The notes under the pieces are model-generated. The model had not been told where the DNA came from. It did no database searches and worked only from the letters and a program-made list of their open reading frames with translations. A program made the translations under genes and the position numbers. Shown piece after piece: positions 10,557 through 22,891 of a stretch of DNA of 64,000 nucleotides. Position 1 is the first letter of the stretch. The number at the start of each line of letters is the position of its first letter. Source of the stretch: Buddleja alternifolia (Eukaryota > Streptophyta > Magnoliopsida > Lamiales > Scrophulariaceae); the NCBI GenBank assembly GCA_019426215.1, contig CM033408.1, positions 23,566,375 to 23,630,374 of the forward strand, given 5' to 3'.

Positions 10557-11092
10557 AGACATCATTTACTATACTACACCAAATAACATCCTTAGCAATG
10601 TACTTCAACACTGCTAGACTACTACATCAAATTAAAAATTAGTCATAAGACAAAATATTTCAAATTCTTCATCAATTTAACCATAAAATAAAATAAAGTA
10701 GATAGATTGTCTAGGTATTGCATTCTTCTTCTACATCTTCTTCATATCAAGCATATTAAGTTATGCAAGTTATACTCAAAATAAATAATAAAAAACTATT
10801 TATTGAATAACACCAGCGATGTGGTTGCGGGGTGGGTTGAACTTAACCCGCTACCGACCCCGTACATTATTCATTTAGTGAACTTAAACCCGTCCCAAAA
10901 AAGATGAATTCGGAATGAATACCCATTTATCATATGTCCCATTGCTATCCCTAATTCGTTCAATAAGGTCAAAGACAAAACTGATGAATACTCAAGAGAC
11001 CTCTGAAAAGATCAAAATACGAAGACTTGAAATGTTTTAAGGTAATTAGGTAAGTAACAAATTGTTATTGCAACCTTAATGATAATAACAGT

Positions 11093-13298
11093 ACATTATC
11101 TGGTTATTCGGTTAGTTGGCGTTGATTTTTCGACTTTGGATAAGGTGAAAGGATAACTATGTTCAAAATGACCGACGTTAAAATTAATGTCGACCCACCT
11201 ATCAATTATCATATTAGAGTGGCGAGATTGACTACTTACTAATGGAGTTGTTTGTCCTCCAATATTCCAACACACAATCCTTTTTACTGGGACTTTGCTT
11301 TTTAGTCATCAATCATCATCACTGATTTTTAATTTTTTTTTTACTTCATCTTGATAATACCCTGACATATTCAGGCTGGTAGCTTTTAATTATGGGTCAT
11401 ACTACTCTATAAAATTCAAAATATGAAGAGAAAAGTCACAATTCGTTACCACCTGAAATTGAACTCAGAACCTCTCACATAAAAATGGAAGTTGATATCA
11501 TACTAACCTAACATGCCTTGGGTTTTTTATCACTGATCTCTTACTCCAAAACTCAAATTTATTTTGTATTTCATTTAATATATTAACGTGTATAAACTTG
11601 CATTATATACAAAGACGGATCTAGGAATCATCAGTTGGGGGGGGGGGGGGTCGAATTATCATTAAAGCATAAATAATTGTATAATACTTTTCGTAAAAAT
11701 TCAAATTTATTTTAGTTTTAAACGATAAGTAAAATAACAATTATCATGTGTACAAAATTAATTTTCAATAAAAAAAGTAATAGGTAAGCAATTCTTGAAA
11801 AAAAATTAGCTATATAATATACGATGTGTCTAATATATACACATCCAAATTAATTTGTAGATAAGCTACGTATGATCAACAATTGGACGTGTAGATGAAA
11901 ACGTGCCTTGGTTCATTTAGAATGCAATGAGGCATGTTTGAAATGAGTTTGGCAAAACCCGCTACCTGCCCCATTTGTCTTTTTTGAAACCCCTACCCTG
12001 CCCCATTGAATACTAGACGGAGTTGGGTTTCAATTGTTAAACCCGAATGAGTAATTGAAGTTCAAAACTTCACCCAATGACCCACTCCAACCCGCAATGA
12101 CCTGACACAAATTTGAATAATCCAACAATAAATAAACCTACAATATAGGAAAAAATAATAAAATTCCACACAAATAATAATCAAAATATATCCATAAGTC
12201 CAAATTTAATATCCATATTGATGCGGTTCGAAATTACACCAAAAAAATCGTGAAATTCAAACACGATTCTATAGTTATGATTTATGGAAAATACTAAGAG
12301 TAATAAGGACAAATAACTAATATGGAATATAAGGAATGGAAAAGAAGAAGTGTTTTATTATTTTCGATATTCTTGAAAGAAAATACAAAGATATCGATTT
12401 TTTGTATTTTTAGAAAACGTAAAAATATACAAGAGAGGATTTCACATATTTATAGGGCCTTATTCGCCGAGTTCCCACTAGGAAATGGTCATTTTGACCG
12501 ATTTCTTGTTATTAGGGGATATGAGGATCATATCCCCTATCTTAGGAGATATCGGTTGAGATCTGATGCGATTTGATCTAATCAAATCTCCAGTCTTCTT
12601 CCAGCTAGTCCTCCACGTGTCTGACGTAGGTATCTCTCCTTGTCAAGAGCTAGCTCCCTTGAGTATCCAGTACGCCTTCTCCTTTGTCTTTCGACTTCGA
12701 GCTTACCATTTGATTTTTCTGCTTCTTGAAACCAAATAATATAACAGAAATTCCAGCCACTTCACATATCAAGACATCATTTACTATACTACACCAAATA
12801 ACATCCTTAGCAATGTACTTCAATACTGCTAGACTACTACATCAAATTAAAAATTAGTCATAAGACAAAATATTTCAAATTCTTAATCAATTTAACCATA
12901 AAATAAAATAAAGTAGATAGATTGTCTAGGTATTGCATTCTTCTTCTACATCTTCTTCATATCAAGCATATTAAGTTATGCAAGTTATACTCAAAATATA
13001 TAATACAAAACTATTTATTGAATAACACCAGCGATGTGGTTGCGGGGCGGGTTGAACTTAACCCGCTACCGACCCCGTACGTTATTCATTTAGTGAACCT
13101 AAACCCGTCCTAAAAAAAGATGAATTCGGGACTATTACCCATTTATCATATGTCCCATTGCTATCCCTAATTCATTCAATAAGGTCAAAGACAAAACTGA
13201 TAATACTCAAGAGACCTCTGAAAAGATCAAAATACGAAGACTTGAAATGTTTTAAGGTAATTAGGTAAGTAACAAATTGTTATTGCAACCTTAATGAT
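11093..13298. repeat. 2.24-kb tandem duplication, unit 2
   Basis: Second copy of 8851-11082. It carries its own G14 tract at 11637-11650 and its own LTR-like block. It lacks the palindrome of unit 1. Confidence 0.9.
12219..12771 (+). mobile_element. Solo-LTR-like block in unit 2
   Basis: Counterpart of 10004-10556 with the same TGATGCGG start and CACATATCA end. It was copied along with the tandem unit and is not an independent insertion. The 84-codon frame inside is the same non-gene frame as in unit 1. Confidence 0.6.
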
Positions 13299-14049
13299 TC
13301 TCTTCAAACTCTTGAGTTTGCTTTATTTGTCTTCGTTGTATAACTTTTAATGCAAGGTGGGCTTAGTTATTATTTGGTCGAATGGATAAAGTGCAAACTT
13401 GTTTATTATGGTATATGGAACTAATGTTTTTTATTTTCTAAGTACTCATAGCCCTTAGTCGGCCAAACAAGAAAAATGACAATGGAAATGAGAGATTTGG
13501 TTAGTAAAATTCAATCCGGATCCTCTATTGCAAATGTTGTTGCATCTCTTATTGCATTCATCTCTATATATGACAAGTGTACAAAATTCAAATCACTTAT
13601 ATATTTAAGAAAAAGATTTATACACTTGTCATGTATAGAATGAATGTAATAGGAGATGCAACACCATTTTACAATAGAGGATCTCGTGTGAGTAAAATTG
13701 GGCAAAAAAGTTCAAATCCGTTTGGGACAAAAGAACTTGGATTATTAACAATAAAAAAAATTATGGACCATAATTGAATACTTTTTTTTTTTTGGAATAT
13801 AATTGAATATAATAATTATGGACTATAATTGAATACTGTTCTTTCTTAGAAACTTGGATCACAAAAATAACCTTTAAAAATATTTACAATGATAAAGTAT
13901 TTACAATAACAAAGTACAATCAATTAAAGGGGAAAATTATAGATTGGTCGGACTTTTCTATGTTTCAAACCCCATATTAAATATTTCAAAAAAGAAAAAA
14001 AAGGCTAATATATATGCATCTTCAAAACGAAACGGAAAGTGCAGCCAGG
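13299..14049. other. 3' flank of GolS copy 2
   Basis: AT-rich DNA downstream of the GolS copy 2 stop codon on the minus strand. It holds the MITE at 13519-13684. No gene is recognised, and no strong polyadenylation signal could be singled out. Confidence 0.6.
13519..13684. mobile_element. Inverted-repeat MITE near GolS copy 2
   Basis: The left arm begins GATCCTCTATTGCAAATG and the right arm ends CATTTTACAATAGAGGATC. Inner repeats are TTGCATCTCTTATTGCATTC against GAATGTAATAGGAGATGCAA. About 165 bp long. Related to the eroded copy in GolS copy 1 intron 1. Confidence 0.75.
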
Positions 14050-15729
14050 CTAAGCGGCGGAAGGGGCGGCGATAAAGTGAACAACACCGGCCTCCGTCAG
14101 AGCCGCCGTCAATTGGGGTTCAGCCACCGGTGCCACGTCAGCAATAGCAGGGTTATAATCCAGTGTTGCATCATCATAAATATCCCACCACTTTTTGACC
14201 AACATTTTGATATCTTCCCTATCCATGTTCTCTTCCTCGCCGGTGTACCGCCATGGCTTGGACCCCGCCGCACAGTAGTGCACCACCTTCACCTCTTCCA
14301 GCTTTACGTTCTCCGGGTGGCGCCACAACATGGCTAACACCAAGTTGTACACATTCGGAATTGGTTTGTAAATGTCCTTGAAGAACATATTCAGGAAATC
14401 TTGCTCAGCAAACGAAGTCGGAGGGGTGAGTTTTACAGTGTGGAGAAGATCATGGTATGTGGGTAGACTCGGCTCGTATACGAACATCCCAGCGTTGAAG
14501 TAGAGAGGGGGTTTCGGGCCGAGCTTTTTTGGCCATTGGATCTTGTCTGGGCATTGTTGGCAATATCCGATCTTGTATTGTGGAGTGTGGCTCCATGTTT
14601 TCTCACAGAAACAGTCCATCACAGCGTAGAAATACCCGTCTGGTAAATCAAATAGGTGATCTATGTTCTCAAACACTTGGATATCTCCATCCAAGTATAT
14701 CATCTTGCTGTACTCCACAAACTGCAATCACAACATGTATATACATATAATTACAATCACAACATGTATACATATAGTCCAATCAAAGTTTGCTTTAATT
14801 AATGAAAGGCAACATCATAAAACTTCTTCTTTAGTTACATGGGCACAAAATTAGTTCTGTAAATTGTGATACCGACAATTAAGAATAATATTTTTAAATT
14901 TTTCGAAATTTAAGACAAATTTAATTGGATTGTTCAAAAGAGGTTGTCAGCTGTGGCATATGCTGGTCACATGACCATCTAAATAATTTGATGACTTTTC
15001 AATGTGTGGTGAAAATAGTACATGATGTGTATATATGTGAATATGTGATGATAAAAAAACATGTTGTCCACGTCTATTTTCAGGACTATAATGGTCTCTT
15101 TCTTAATTTTGACTCACAAGACTGAACTTGCAAATGGACCTGGCATAAAAGCTGCAATATCAATCGTGTAAGTGACATTCTGTGATGATTTATCCTTTTA
15201 AGACTAAAATTTTAAAAAGGGTAAATGCTCTTCTTTACATGCAAATTTCTAACAATTTTTCAATTTAGGACGTAATTCGACCTAAATAATATTAAATAGT
15301 TAATATCCTAAAATTACCATTCTCATATTTACATGGCTAAATTTACCACGCATAAAATTGCATCAATTTTAATGAAATCTTACATACCTCCCAAATGCGA
15401 AGCTTGGAGTAGTTGATGACATAGTAAGCCATGGCGAATTGGGTCTGGTTCTCCGGCGGATAGACCGGCTCGATCGGACGCACTATGCAGCCTTGATCCA
15501 CCAGCATGCGGCGGTGCTCAGCCGGGACGTCGGGCAGCACCGCCACCACAAGTGGGTAAATAGTGTTGACCTTCCTCAACCCTTTGGCTAAGCCCACCAC
15601 TCCTTTCACGTAGTCCCCGTTGCCCGCCAAGAAGGTGACGTAAGCACGGCTCGGCAGGCTGCCGGCTTTTGCTAAACCGGAACCCGCCCGGTTCAGGCTG
15701 CTGGTATTATTCAACATTTCTGGAGCCAT
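14050..15729 (-). CDS. GolS: Galactinol synthase, copy 2 (complete)
   Basis: Two exons on the minus strand, 15729-15388 (114 codons) and 14721-14050 (223 codons plus stop), give 337 aa, normal for galactinol synthases. The enzyme is a GT8 glycosyltransferase that makes galactinol from UDP-galactose and myo-inositol, feeding raffinose and stachyose synthesis in cold, drought or phloem loading. Visible hallmarks: YVTFLAGNGDYVKGV near residue 30; the metal-binding DGD at 125-127; HYCAAGSKPW at about 262-271; and the family-typical C-terminal pentapeptide APSAA. The start is MAPEM, with a (GA)n tract and a TATA box upstream. The intron that splits AEQ|DFL in copy 1 is exactly absent here (around residue 221). 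No lesion is seen; this is the best candidate for an active gene in the window. Confidence 0.96.
14722..15387 (-). other. Intron 1 of GolS copy 2
   Basis: A 666-bp phase-0 GT-AG intron (GGGAG|GTATGTAAG ... ATTGCAG|TTTGTG) at the same position as intron 1 of copy 1. No recognisable transposon inside. Confidence 0.93.
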
Positions 15730-15746
15730 TTTATATTTTGATAGGT

Positions 15747-15769
15747 AGAGAGAGAGAGAGAGAGAGAGA
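15747..15769 (-). repeat. (GA)n / (CT)n tract in the 5' leader of GolS copy 2
   Basis: About 11 AG repeats on plus, so CT repeats in the sense strand, 18 bp before the ATG and inside the predicted 5' UTR. Copy 1 has no such tract. CT-rich leaders are common in plants; length variation is likely. Confidence 0.85.
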
Positions 15770-15864
15770 ATAGTTTAGAAATGAGAGGAAAATATAAGGT
15801 GAGTAGAAATTTGGTGTTTGTTGTTAGCTGTGTTGGAGGTTTTTGATTTACTGGGTTTAGCCAG

Positions 15865-15872
15865 TTTATATA
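15865..15872 (-). promoter_or_regulatory. TATA box of GolS copy 2
   Basis: TATATAAA on the minus strand, 136 bp upstream of the ATG, within the CAACTTCTATATAAA string shared with copy 1. It implies a leader of roughly 100 nt. Confidence 0.75.
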
Positions 15873-15899
15873 GAAGTTGGTCATCACTCATCATTATTA

Positions 15900-16040
15900 T
15901 TTAATTAGCAACAACGTCGTAAAGATGGTTTCTGAGGCGGTACGACTTTTTTATCCAAAAAAAAAAAGAGTCGGTACGACTAGCTTTGAGGTCTTCCTTT
16001 AATTTCTTTCTTAAAGTGGTGGATTATTAATTAAAAGGAT
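15900..16040. repeat. GolS-upstream block, also seen at 24990-25090
   Basis: CAACGTCGTAAAGATGGTTTCTGAGG followed by TTTCTTAAAG...TGGATTATT. The counterparts are GGACGTCGTAAATATGGTTTCTGAATGG and TTTCTTAAGG...TTGATTATC at about 25005-25085, and, more distantly, GGCGTCGTAGGATGGTTTCTTA at 5250. Confidence 0.6.
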
Positions 16041-16224
16041 TATTTATTTTTATTTTAATACTATAAGAAGGGGATTATCCTAACCAGATAAATTCGAACT
16101 AATAGTTTATAATTATGAGCAATACATACTCTATAAGACTGTATATAAAGAGAGAAAAGTCACAATTTGTGACAACTTCAAATTGAGTCAAGGAACTCCC
16201 ACATAAAAGTAAAGGCTGATACCA
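16041..16224. other. Short intergenic stretch
   Basis: AT-rich DNA between the GolS-upstream block and the CACTA-like element; no feature recognised. Confidence 0.4.
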
Positions 16225-16655
16225 CACTAAAACAAAAAATAATATTAGTGACAAAATTTGAAGTGACAATCCCATAATTTTCACTAGATTTTCTAATTAG
16301 TAACAATAATCTTTTATTTGTCACAATAAGAATTTTAGTGACAAAAGTTTCTCCAAATTTATCACTATTAACAATTAGTGACACATGTATAGTGACAATA
16401 CAAATAAAGTGACAACTATAATTGTTGTCACTAACTTGTCACTTGTTAGTAAAGGTGTGTCACTAATTCTCAATAATGACATTAACTTCCTTGTCATTAA
16501 TTATCAAGAGTAACTTCTATACAAATATTGTCACTATTAAACATGTAAAAATGATTGTTGTAACAAAACAAAAAATATTGTCACTAAAAACTTATCGTTG
16601 GTGACAATTTTAACATTGTCACTAGATATTTTGCCACCAATGTATTAATTTTTTG
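16225..16655. mobile_element. CACTA-like non-autonomous element
   Basis: Starts CACTAAAACAAAAAAT and ends AATTTTTTGTAGT, with a possible 3-bp ACC on both sides. The interior is packed with TTAGTGACAA and TTGTCACTA words in both orientations, typical of CACTA subterminal repeats. No transposase frame. Confidence 0.62.
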
Positions 16656-17020
16656 TAGTACCACTAGGCTCACAAGCTTTGGGTAGATTATTAAAAGGAA
16701 AAGTATTAGCGTAAATGATTAAACAAAATCTAGACACTAGTATAGTATTTGTTATTAAATGACCAACTTTACTAAATGTTTAAGCTGTTAGAGAGTAGAA
16801 TTATTTAGTATTTAATTTATATCTCTAATTCACCCCCTCACGTGCAGACGGTATTTTTTTTAACCAAGCCTAGCATGTGTAATACTTTTTCATAAATGGG
16901 TGGCGGTAGGGTTTTAACACAAGACCTCTTTGTGCTGGCCTGGCTCTGAAACAGTATTGAATGACCAACTCTACTAAAAGGTTAAGCTGTTAGAGAGGAG
17001 AATCATTTAATATATAATTA
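16656..17020. other. Intergenic DNA before the Helitron pair
   Basis: No gene seen. The words ATGACCAACT...CTACTAAA.G.TTAAGCTGTTAGAGAG...AGAAT.ATTTA occur twice (about 16761 and 16961), a degenerate direct repeat that may bracket an older insertion. Confidence 0.4.
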
Positions 17021-17189
17021 ACTAGTCGTAACCCGGTGCCAAGGCATGAGATACTAACTATGTAAAAAAATCAAATATATATATATATATATATTTATAA
17101 ATGATTAATTTTTTAGTTTATTTATAAAATGCAAATTTAAAAGATTTGATTCAATTTTAATGAATATCATCCAAAAATTTCTTTACATG

Positions 17190-17760
17190 TGATGTGGTTC
17201 AGATTATCACACCTAGAAAATTGAAGAACCAAACAAGGTTTTCAAGTGATTGTTGTAGCTAAACTCTGGATTAACACTCTCGAACAATGAATATGAAAAA
17301 CTCGAAATTTGTAGAGAAAATAGAGAGAGAATGACTTTCTTTATTAACTTTGAATATTTGAGAACATAAACCCTAGCAATACAATTTAATGGTAGTTGAC
17401 TTTCTCTCCTAAAACTTGAACTTAACTTGAACTTACAAAAAATGAAGTAAAAATGTATATAAATAGGCCTCTTGGCCGATTTTCCTAGTAGTTGGGGAGT
17501 CTTGGATTACTTCCAACTTGTTCTAGGATATTGGGGAATATGATGAGCTATATCCCTCTTTTTAGGATTTGGTGGTTGAAGATAAGATTCACCAAATATC
17601 CACTTATTTGAGTTTTCTCGGAGGCATTTCCATGAGCTTTTTTTTGGGCTTTCCTCTTAGCATTCTCACGAGCATGTCCTTGGACTTTTTACGAGCCATC
17701 CATTCACAAGCCTTCTTCATTTTAGCCCATTAAAAGAAGTGAAAATTATGACTCATATCA
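17190..17760 (+). mobile_element. Solo LTR in Helitron A
   Basis: 571 bp, starting TGATGTGG and ending CATATCA, flanked by the perfect 5-bp repeat ACATG at 17185-17189 and 17761-17765. It contains a TATA motif (TATATAAATAGGCC near 17456). It identifies the related blocks at 10004-10556 and 12219-12771 as LTR sequence. Confidence 0.85.
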
Positions 17761-18011
17761 ACATGTATTAAATCATATTAATTTGTTAAAATAATAATAT
17801 AACAATACATGATCGGTGAACTTAATAAAATAAATATTGAATAATTAGACATGATCTAAGTAGTTTGATTGGGTCAATCTATATAAGAGATCTCCAACTA
17901 TAAGACATGTTTTAAAAGAAAAAAATTTATGCAAGTAATGAGACTAATGAGAGATTCTTTTAGAATGTAAAATTTCAAAATTATCAGAAATCAAACTGAA
18001 AAGAATATTAA

Positions 18012-18360
18012 AGAAAAAAACATATGATTTTGAAAAGAACTTCAAAATAGGGATGATATGCTTTCAAATATTAAAAAAGAACATTAGTATACAAAAGTAC
18101 CACAAAATTGTAAATGAACAAATAAAATTATGAAGAGTGTTATGGTTAAATCAGAAATTTCTATCGTTTCATTTAATAGAAAATGATAACAGAAAAACAT
18201 ATGATTTTGAAAAGAACTTCATGATATGCCTTCAAATATTAAAAAAGAACATTAGTATACAAAAGTACCACAAAATTGTAAATGAACAAATAAAATTATG
18301 AAGAGTGTTATGGTTAAATCAGAAATTTCTATCCTTTCATTTAATAGAAAATGATAACAA
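18012..18360. repeat. Tandem duplication of about 175 bp
   Basis: The words AACATATGATTTTGAAAAGA, TTCAAATATTAAAAAAGAAC and GAAGAGTGTTATGGTTAAAT occur in the same order in two adjacent copies, at about 18018-18190 and 18195-18360, nearly identical apart from a small internal deletion. Confidence 0.85.
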
Positions 18361-21300
18361 ACAAATAAGATTAATAAAAATGTAAACGAACAAATATAAA
18401 TACAAATTTTATATTTAGAAGTTAGAAATTCCTATCATATAATCTAATAAAAAAATTGTAAACAAACAAATAAGATTCTAAAAAAATGTAAACAACATAA
18501 TCTAATTATGAAACATGGTATATTTAGAAATCAAAAATTCGTAACATATAAAATGTAAATAAACAAATAAGATTCTGAAAAAATAAAAGATCTGGAAATC
18601 AATTTGACCAAAACTATTGGAAGAAAATTTGTAAATGAAACTAAAAGAACTTTAGAGATCAAAGAACATCAGTGGGATGATTAATTAAGAATGAAAACAT
18701 GAAAGATCTATGTAACAAATATTAAATTAATAAATGTAAAATAAAGTATACAAATTCCAGAGAAATTCAAGAAAAAAAGATAGAAATTGTAATGAAGAAT
18801 AATCAAACAAATAAAAATATGAAGAATGAATTGGAATATTGAATAATCAAGAGTATAATTCGAACAAAAAAGATAGAAATTAAACTTAAAAAACTATGAT
18901 ATGAAATTAACACTATGAGTGGCAAATTATATAATATCACGAAATAAATGCAAGGTTTCATCAAAATGAGATAGATGAAAAATAAGAAAATATAAATACT
19001 ATAAATAATAAGATGAATGAAAAAAAATTGGATAATAAATATGTAAGAGAAATTCAAAAACCAATTCTTGAAGCTTCATATGCCATTATGTAGATCGACG
19101 GGGCAGATGAATGAAGAGCAAGTTGGCTTCTGTTCTATATATCATATATGTCCTTCAATGCCAACAGCGCAAATTATTTCTAAAACACTAAACTTATATT
19201 CCTTTATTATGAGGTTACTTAATTTAAGTATATAATCATGGTAAATCTCAAGTTCCCGAATCAATGAAATTGGCACGTGTTTTATTTCATGGATATATAA
19301 CTAAAAAAATTAATTCATTCATCAAAATAATTCAAAATTCAAATAAATCGAAGTGAGTCAAAGAAGACTTAATTGCTTATGTGGCACAATTGAGTTCAAT
19401 TAAGTCATCCACATGTACAATTATTTGGATGACCTTAAAGGTTGTGTTTTATTATATATAAACTAGTCATAACCCCGTACCAAGGCATGGGATACCAAGT
19501 ATAGAGAAAAATGATTAAAAATACATGCATAATTTATTGTTTATAATCTTAAAAAATGTTTATATGAGTACATTCTATCAATTTAATTTAAAGATAGTAA
19601 TAAATGATTGATATAATTAATAAAATAAATATTAAAAAATCTTGATAATTATCATTTCTAAGAGAAATTGTTATAGAAAAGTTAGTTGTTTGTTCAAATT
19701 GAAATTAGGAAAAATTACTAAAAATCCCTTAAGATTATTTTTTATATTCGGAAAACTCATAATAATATTTTTCATACTAAGTAAATTAAGTACTTTCTTT
19801 AGTTTTTCTTTTTTCCTCTTTTGGTAAGTAAGTATTTGGTTTGGTTGGTAATATCTCATCGATATGATAGTTATTTATCTCCAAAAGAAGAAAAAGATAC
19901 GTTTCCAGTAGAGAGATAATATATCAAGGAAGTATGGATGAATGTAGTTAAATTAAAATCTTAAGATATGTAGAGGGAGATCTATATTAATAGAATAATA
20001 AGAGAAAGCTCACACAATCTTGAAAGCAAAAGTACGTGCTCGAAAATTTACTTATGTCCTTGACATCATCACTGTCAATTTTATGAATATGCTTAGAAGC
20101 GCAACTGCACCAAATGTAGATGATGAGCGCCAAGACTTGAGATAATTATACATTAAATTAAATAAAAAAACAAAGTGAATCAAAATGAAATAAAATATAA
20201 ACAACTAAGAGTGATGCTTAAAAAGTAAACAAAAACAAATGCTAAAAACCCTTTTTAAATATGAATGAATTGACGGATGATCATATTCATCAAGCACAAA
20301 CGAACTTCTGTACAATAAATTAAATTTTAAAACAAAAAGAAAAAATATATTGTATTCAAAAAGAAAAAAATTATTCTAAAGAAAAATATCAATCGATAGA
20401 AATTAACATGCAAAATATTAATTTTAAACGATACTCTAGAATATTCAAAAGCTTATGGTAAAAGAAATGTAGAAAATTGTACAATTTTAAATAATTAATG
20501 TGGTAAATAAATAAAAGAGAAAAAAAGAAGAAGAAGAAGGGTGCTCAATTTTAAGGACCTATATAATACAATCTTCAAAAGATTATTGTGCCAAGTTGTA
20601 GATCAAACATTTTTCTATTCAGTTGCAGTAAGTCCTTATCGATTGCATAGTTTGTTCAAGCACAATGACTATTCCAAATAGATCCAATTAATCATTAAAT
20701 TCAAAGAATAAATTTTTTTATTTATTATCAAATAAGATTACAGAAAAACAAATGGAAAATAAATTTCGAAGAACAAACAATATCATGTTGCAAGTAAAAT
20801 TAAAGAAGATATTATAGGACAAATCAAATTCAAAAAGTAGAATTAATCCATGGTATAAAATAGAAACTATAGAAAAAGAAAATACAAACCTGCTCATTCT
20901 CACTTAGTTATCAAATGTTGGGGGAAAATTACATAAATTGAACACTATACTGATTAATCTTCAGGCAAAAATAGAAACTAAAATAATAGAAAATATTTGA
21001 ACATATATTGCAAAAGATAGTATTTACCATCAACACTGAAAGAAAATACATATATTTTATTTCTTAAAGATATAATTCACAACTGTATTTCATTTTTTTT
21101 ATTTTAAAAATAATTTAATATTTTAGAAAACAAATGCAAACAATGTCATGTGTATAAACATATCTTCAAATAATTTAGAATATGGAATAATACAATATAA
21201 GTGGAGATAATAAACACAAAAGTAATTGAATGCAGGTTATAAGCATAAAAAAATGTAATGCATCCCTTACCAATGAAGATGAAACAAATTAAAAGGAAAT

Positions 21301-21489
21301 TAAAAAAATAGAAAAATTAATCAAATCATCAATAAGAAATTAATAAAATTAAATAAGTAAACTAAATATGAAAAAATGAAATAACTGAAAGTAAATGGCT
21401 TAAAAATATTACGCAAATAAATCTTTGAAAGAAAACATCTAAGAATGAAAAAAGGTAAATATATGTCAATCCAAAAAGATATTCAATAA

Positions 21490-21686
21490 CCCAAGATCTG
21501 TTGGTCTAGTGGTATCCACCTCCCACTTTATGTGAGAGGTCCTGAGTTCGAATCCAGGTTGTTACAAGTTGTGACTCTCCTTCCTTTATGGAGCTAGATA
21601 AAGTCTTTATGACTCAAGATTATAACTATTAACCCGAGTTTGTTGGGCTAGATATATAGGGTATCTCCCCCTCTTGAATTAAAAAA
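21490..21686 (+). mobile_element. tRNA-derived SINE 1
   Basis: Contains a pol III A box (TGGTCTAGTGG) and B box (GAGTTCGAATCC) about 30 bp apart, and ends in an A-rich tail. It is flanked by the 17-bp direct repeat AAAAAGATATTCAATAA at 21473-21489 and 21687-21703. Total about 200 bp, typical of plant SINEs. Inserted within Helitron B. Confidence 0.92.
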
Positions 21687-22678
21687 AAAAAGATATTCAA
21701 TAATTGCAATATATAGACATAAATTTGTAAGTCCTATATTATTGTGGAAGTTGTAATTTGAAAATTACCTTGGCATCTGATAAAGTACAGCTGCTCCTGA
21801 AAAGTTGTAGGAAACATTATGGAGCTAGTGCATAAGACAAAAAGATAATTAACTGAAAGAATGGAAATAGATAAAAAGAAACAAAGAGAATAAAATGATG
21901 ACTTGCAGTTGAACGTAGACTTACGTAGGTGAGAGTTAGGAAGTATTAATTATTATTTTTTTAAAAAAAATCGATTTTATATATCATTCAATCGAAAGTT
22001 TACAACGTTTGGAACAATACAATTCATATCGACTCAAACGATGTAGTAAGAACATCTGAAACACTAACTATCAAGTTCTTGAAAATAACAAATCTTAAGA
22101 ACTCACAACCGAATATAAGAAAATTCTTGTGCAACTCCTATTCAATGAAAGATAAAATTCTCATTCGAGAGAGTAACAAACTCTAAATATTAAGCAAAAA
22201 ATCTAAAACGCTATATAAAAACTTATGCATCACCCGTGTTCATCTCGTCAGATCTGTCTCTGTCTCGTTAGATCCATAGTCGTTTTGTCAGATTTGAAAA
22301 TGTGATGTACAAGTTGAAGAAGGGTGCTCCAACCCAACACGCCGACGATGGTAATGGTAACAGTGGTGAAAAAGACGACTGCTTCACCAAGTCATCGCCG
22401 ATGGAGGAATATAGAATAAAAAGAAGGCTAGGGTTTAGAGAGAAATGAGATGAGTAGGAACTATTAATTTAAATGACATAATTTCTTGTAAAGTATTCCA
22501 AATTGTCCACCAAAATTGCAGCAATTGTATCAATTTACCGGAAATCAATGCATTCAAAACTTTGAAGGCTCACACTTTCAGTAATAATAATTATTGTTGG
22601 GAAGAACTCCGAAAATGATGAAAGATTTTTCCATTTTGTATTTGACAAAGGAGATATATTATTATAAGGTAATGGGGA

Positions 22679-22684
<6 letters not shown>

Positions 22685-22715
<31 letters not shown>

Positions 22716-22891
22716 GTTGCCTACCACAGTATCTCGGATATTGTCGGATTAATCTGTTGGTCGATCCGGGTCGCACACCTGGCCTGGTTGGTGAGTCTCC
22801 CAACGGGGGTAACTGCGTACACAAGGAATCGAACCCAAAACCTTACTTAAGTGGAACCAAGTTGCTTATCACTTGAACCAACCCCGTTGGT
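22685..22891 (-). mobile_element. tRNA-derived SINE 2
   Basis: On the minus strand it reads A box TTGGTTCAAGTGATAAGC and B box GGGTTCGATTCC, and ends in poly(A) followed by (TA)n. It is flanked by the 16-bp repeat GTAATGGGGATATATA at 22669-22684 and 22892-22907. A different family from SINE 1, with the opposite orientation. Inserted within Helitron B. Confidence 0.92.

Larger units (their letters stand above)
8851..11082. repeat. 2.24-kb tandem duplication, unit 1
   Basis: Starts ACATTATCTGGTTATTCGG and ends GCAACCTTAATGAT. The next unit begins at 11093 with the same words, giving a period of 2,242 bp. The units are collinear with scattered substitutions and small indels. Each has a run of about 14 G near its start (9420-9433 here), a CCCGCTACCTGCCCC block and a solo-LTR-like block. 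Small reading frames inside have no recognisable product. Confidence 0.9.
17021..19461 (-). mobile_element. Non-autonomous Helitron A
   Basis: Read on the minus strand, the element ends at 17021 with a CCTTGG-centred hairpin (TCATGCCTTGGCACC) followed by CTAGT, the Helitron CTRRT 3' end, and the next base is T. Its 5' end at 19461 is the TATATATAATAAAACAC type seen intact on Helitron B. About 85 bp at this 5' end and about 90 bp at the 3' end match Helitron B. No Rep-helicase frame. Carries a solo LTR and a local tandem duplication. Confidence 0.75.

Noticed and set aside
9393..10960. Complete hAT element in the tandem unit
   Set aside because: CAGGGATGG on the left and TAGGGATAG (reverse complement) on the right resemble hAT ends, but the flanking 8-mers do not match.
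10108..12576. Pair of similar open frames (MEYKEWKRRSVLLFS...)
   Set aside because: They resemble each other only because the DNA is tandemly duplicated. They lie inside the LTR-like blocks and match no family.
21500..21560. A tRNA gene in the plus strand
   Set aside because: A and B boxes are present but there is no cloverleaf acceptor stem, and the unit has a poly(A) tail and target duplications: it is a SINE.
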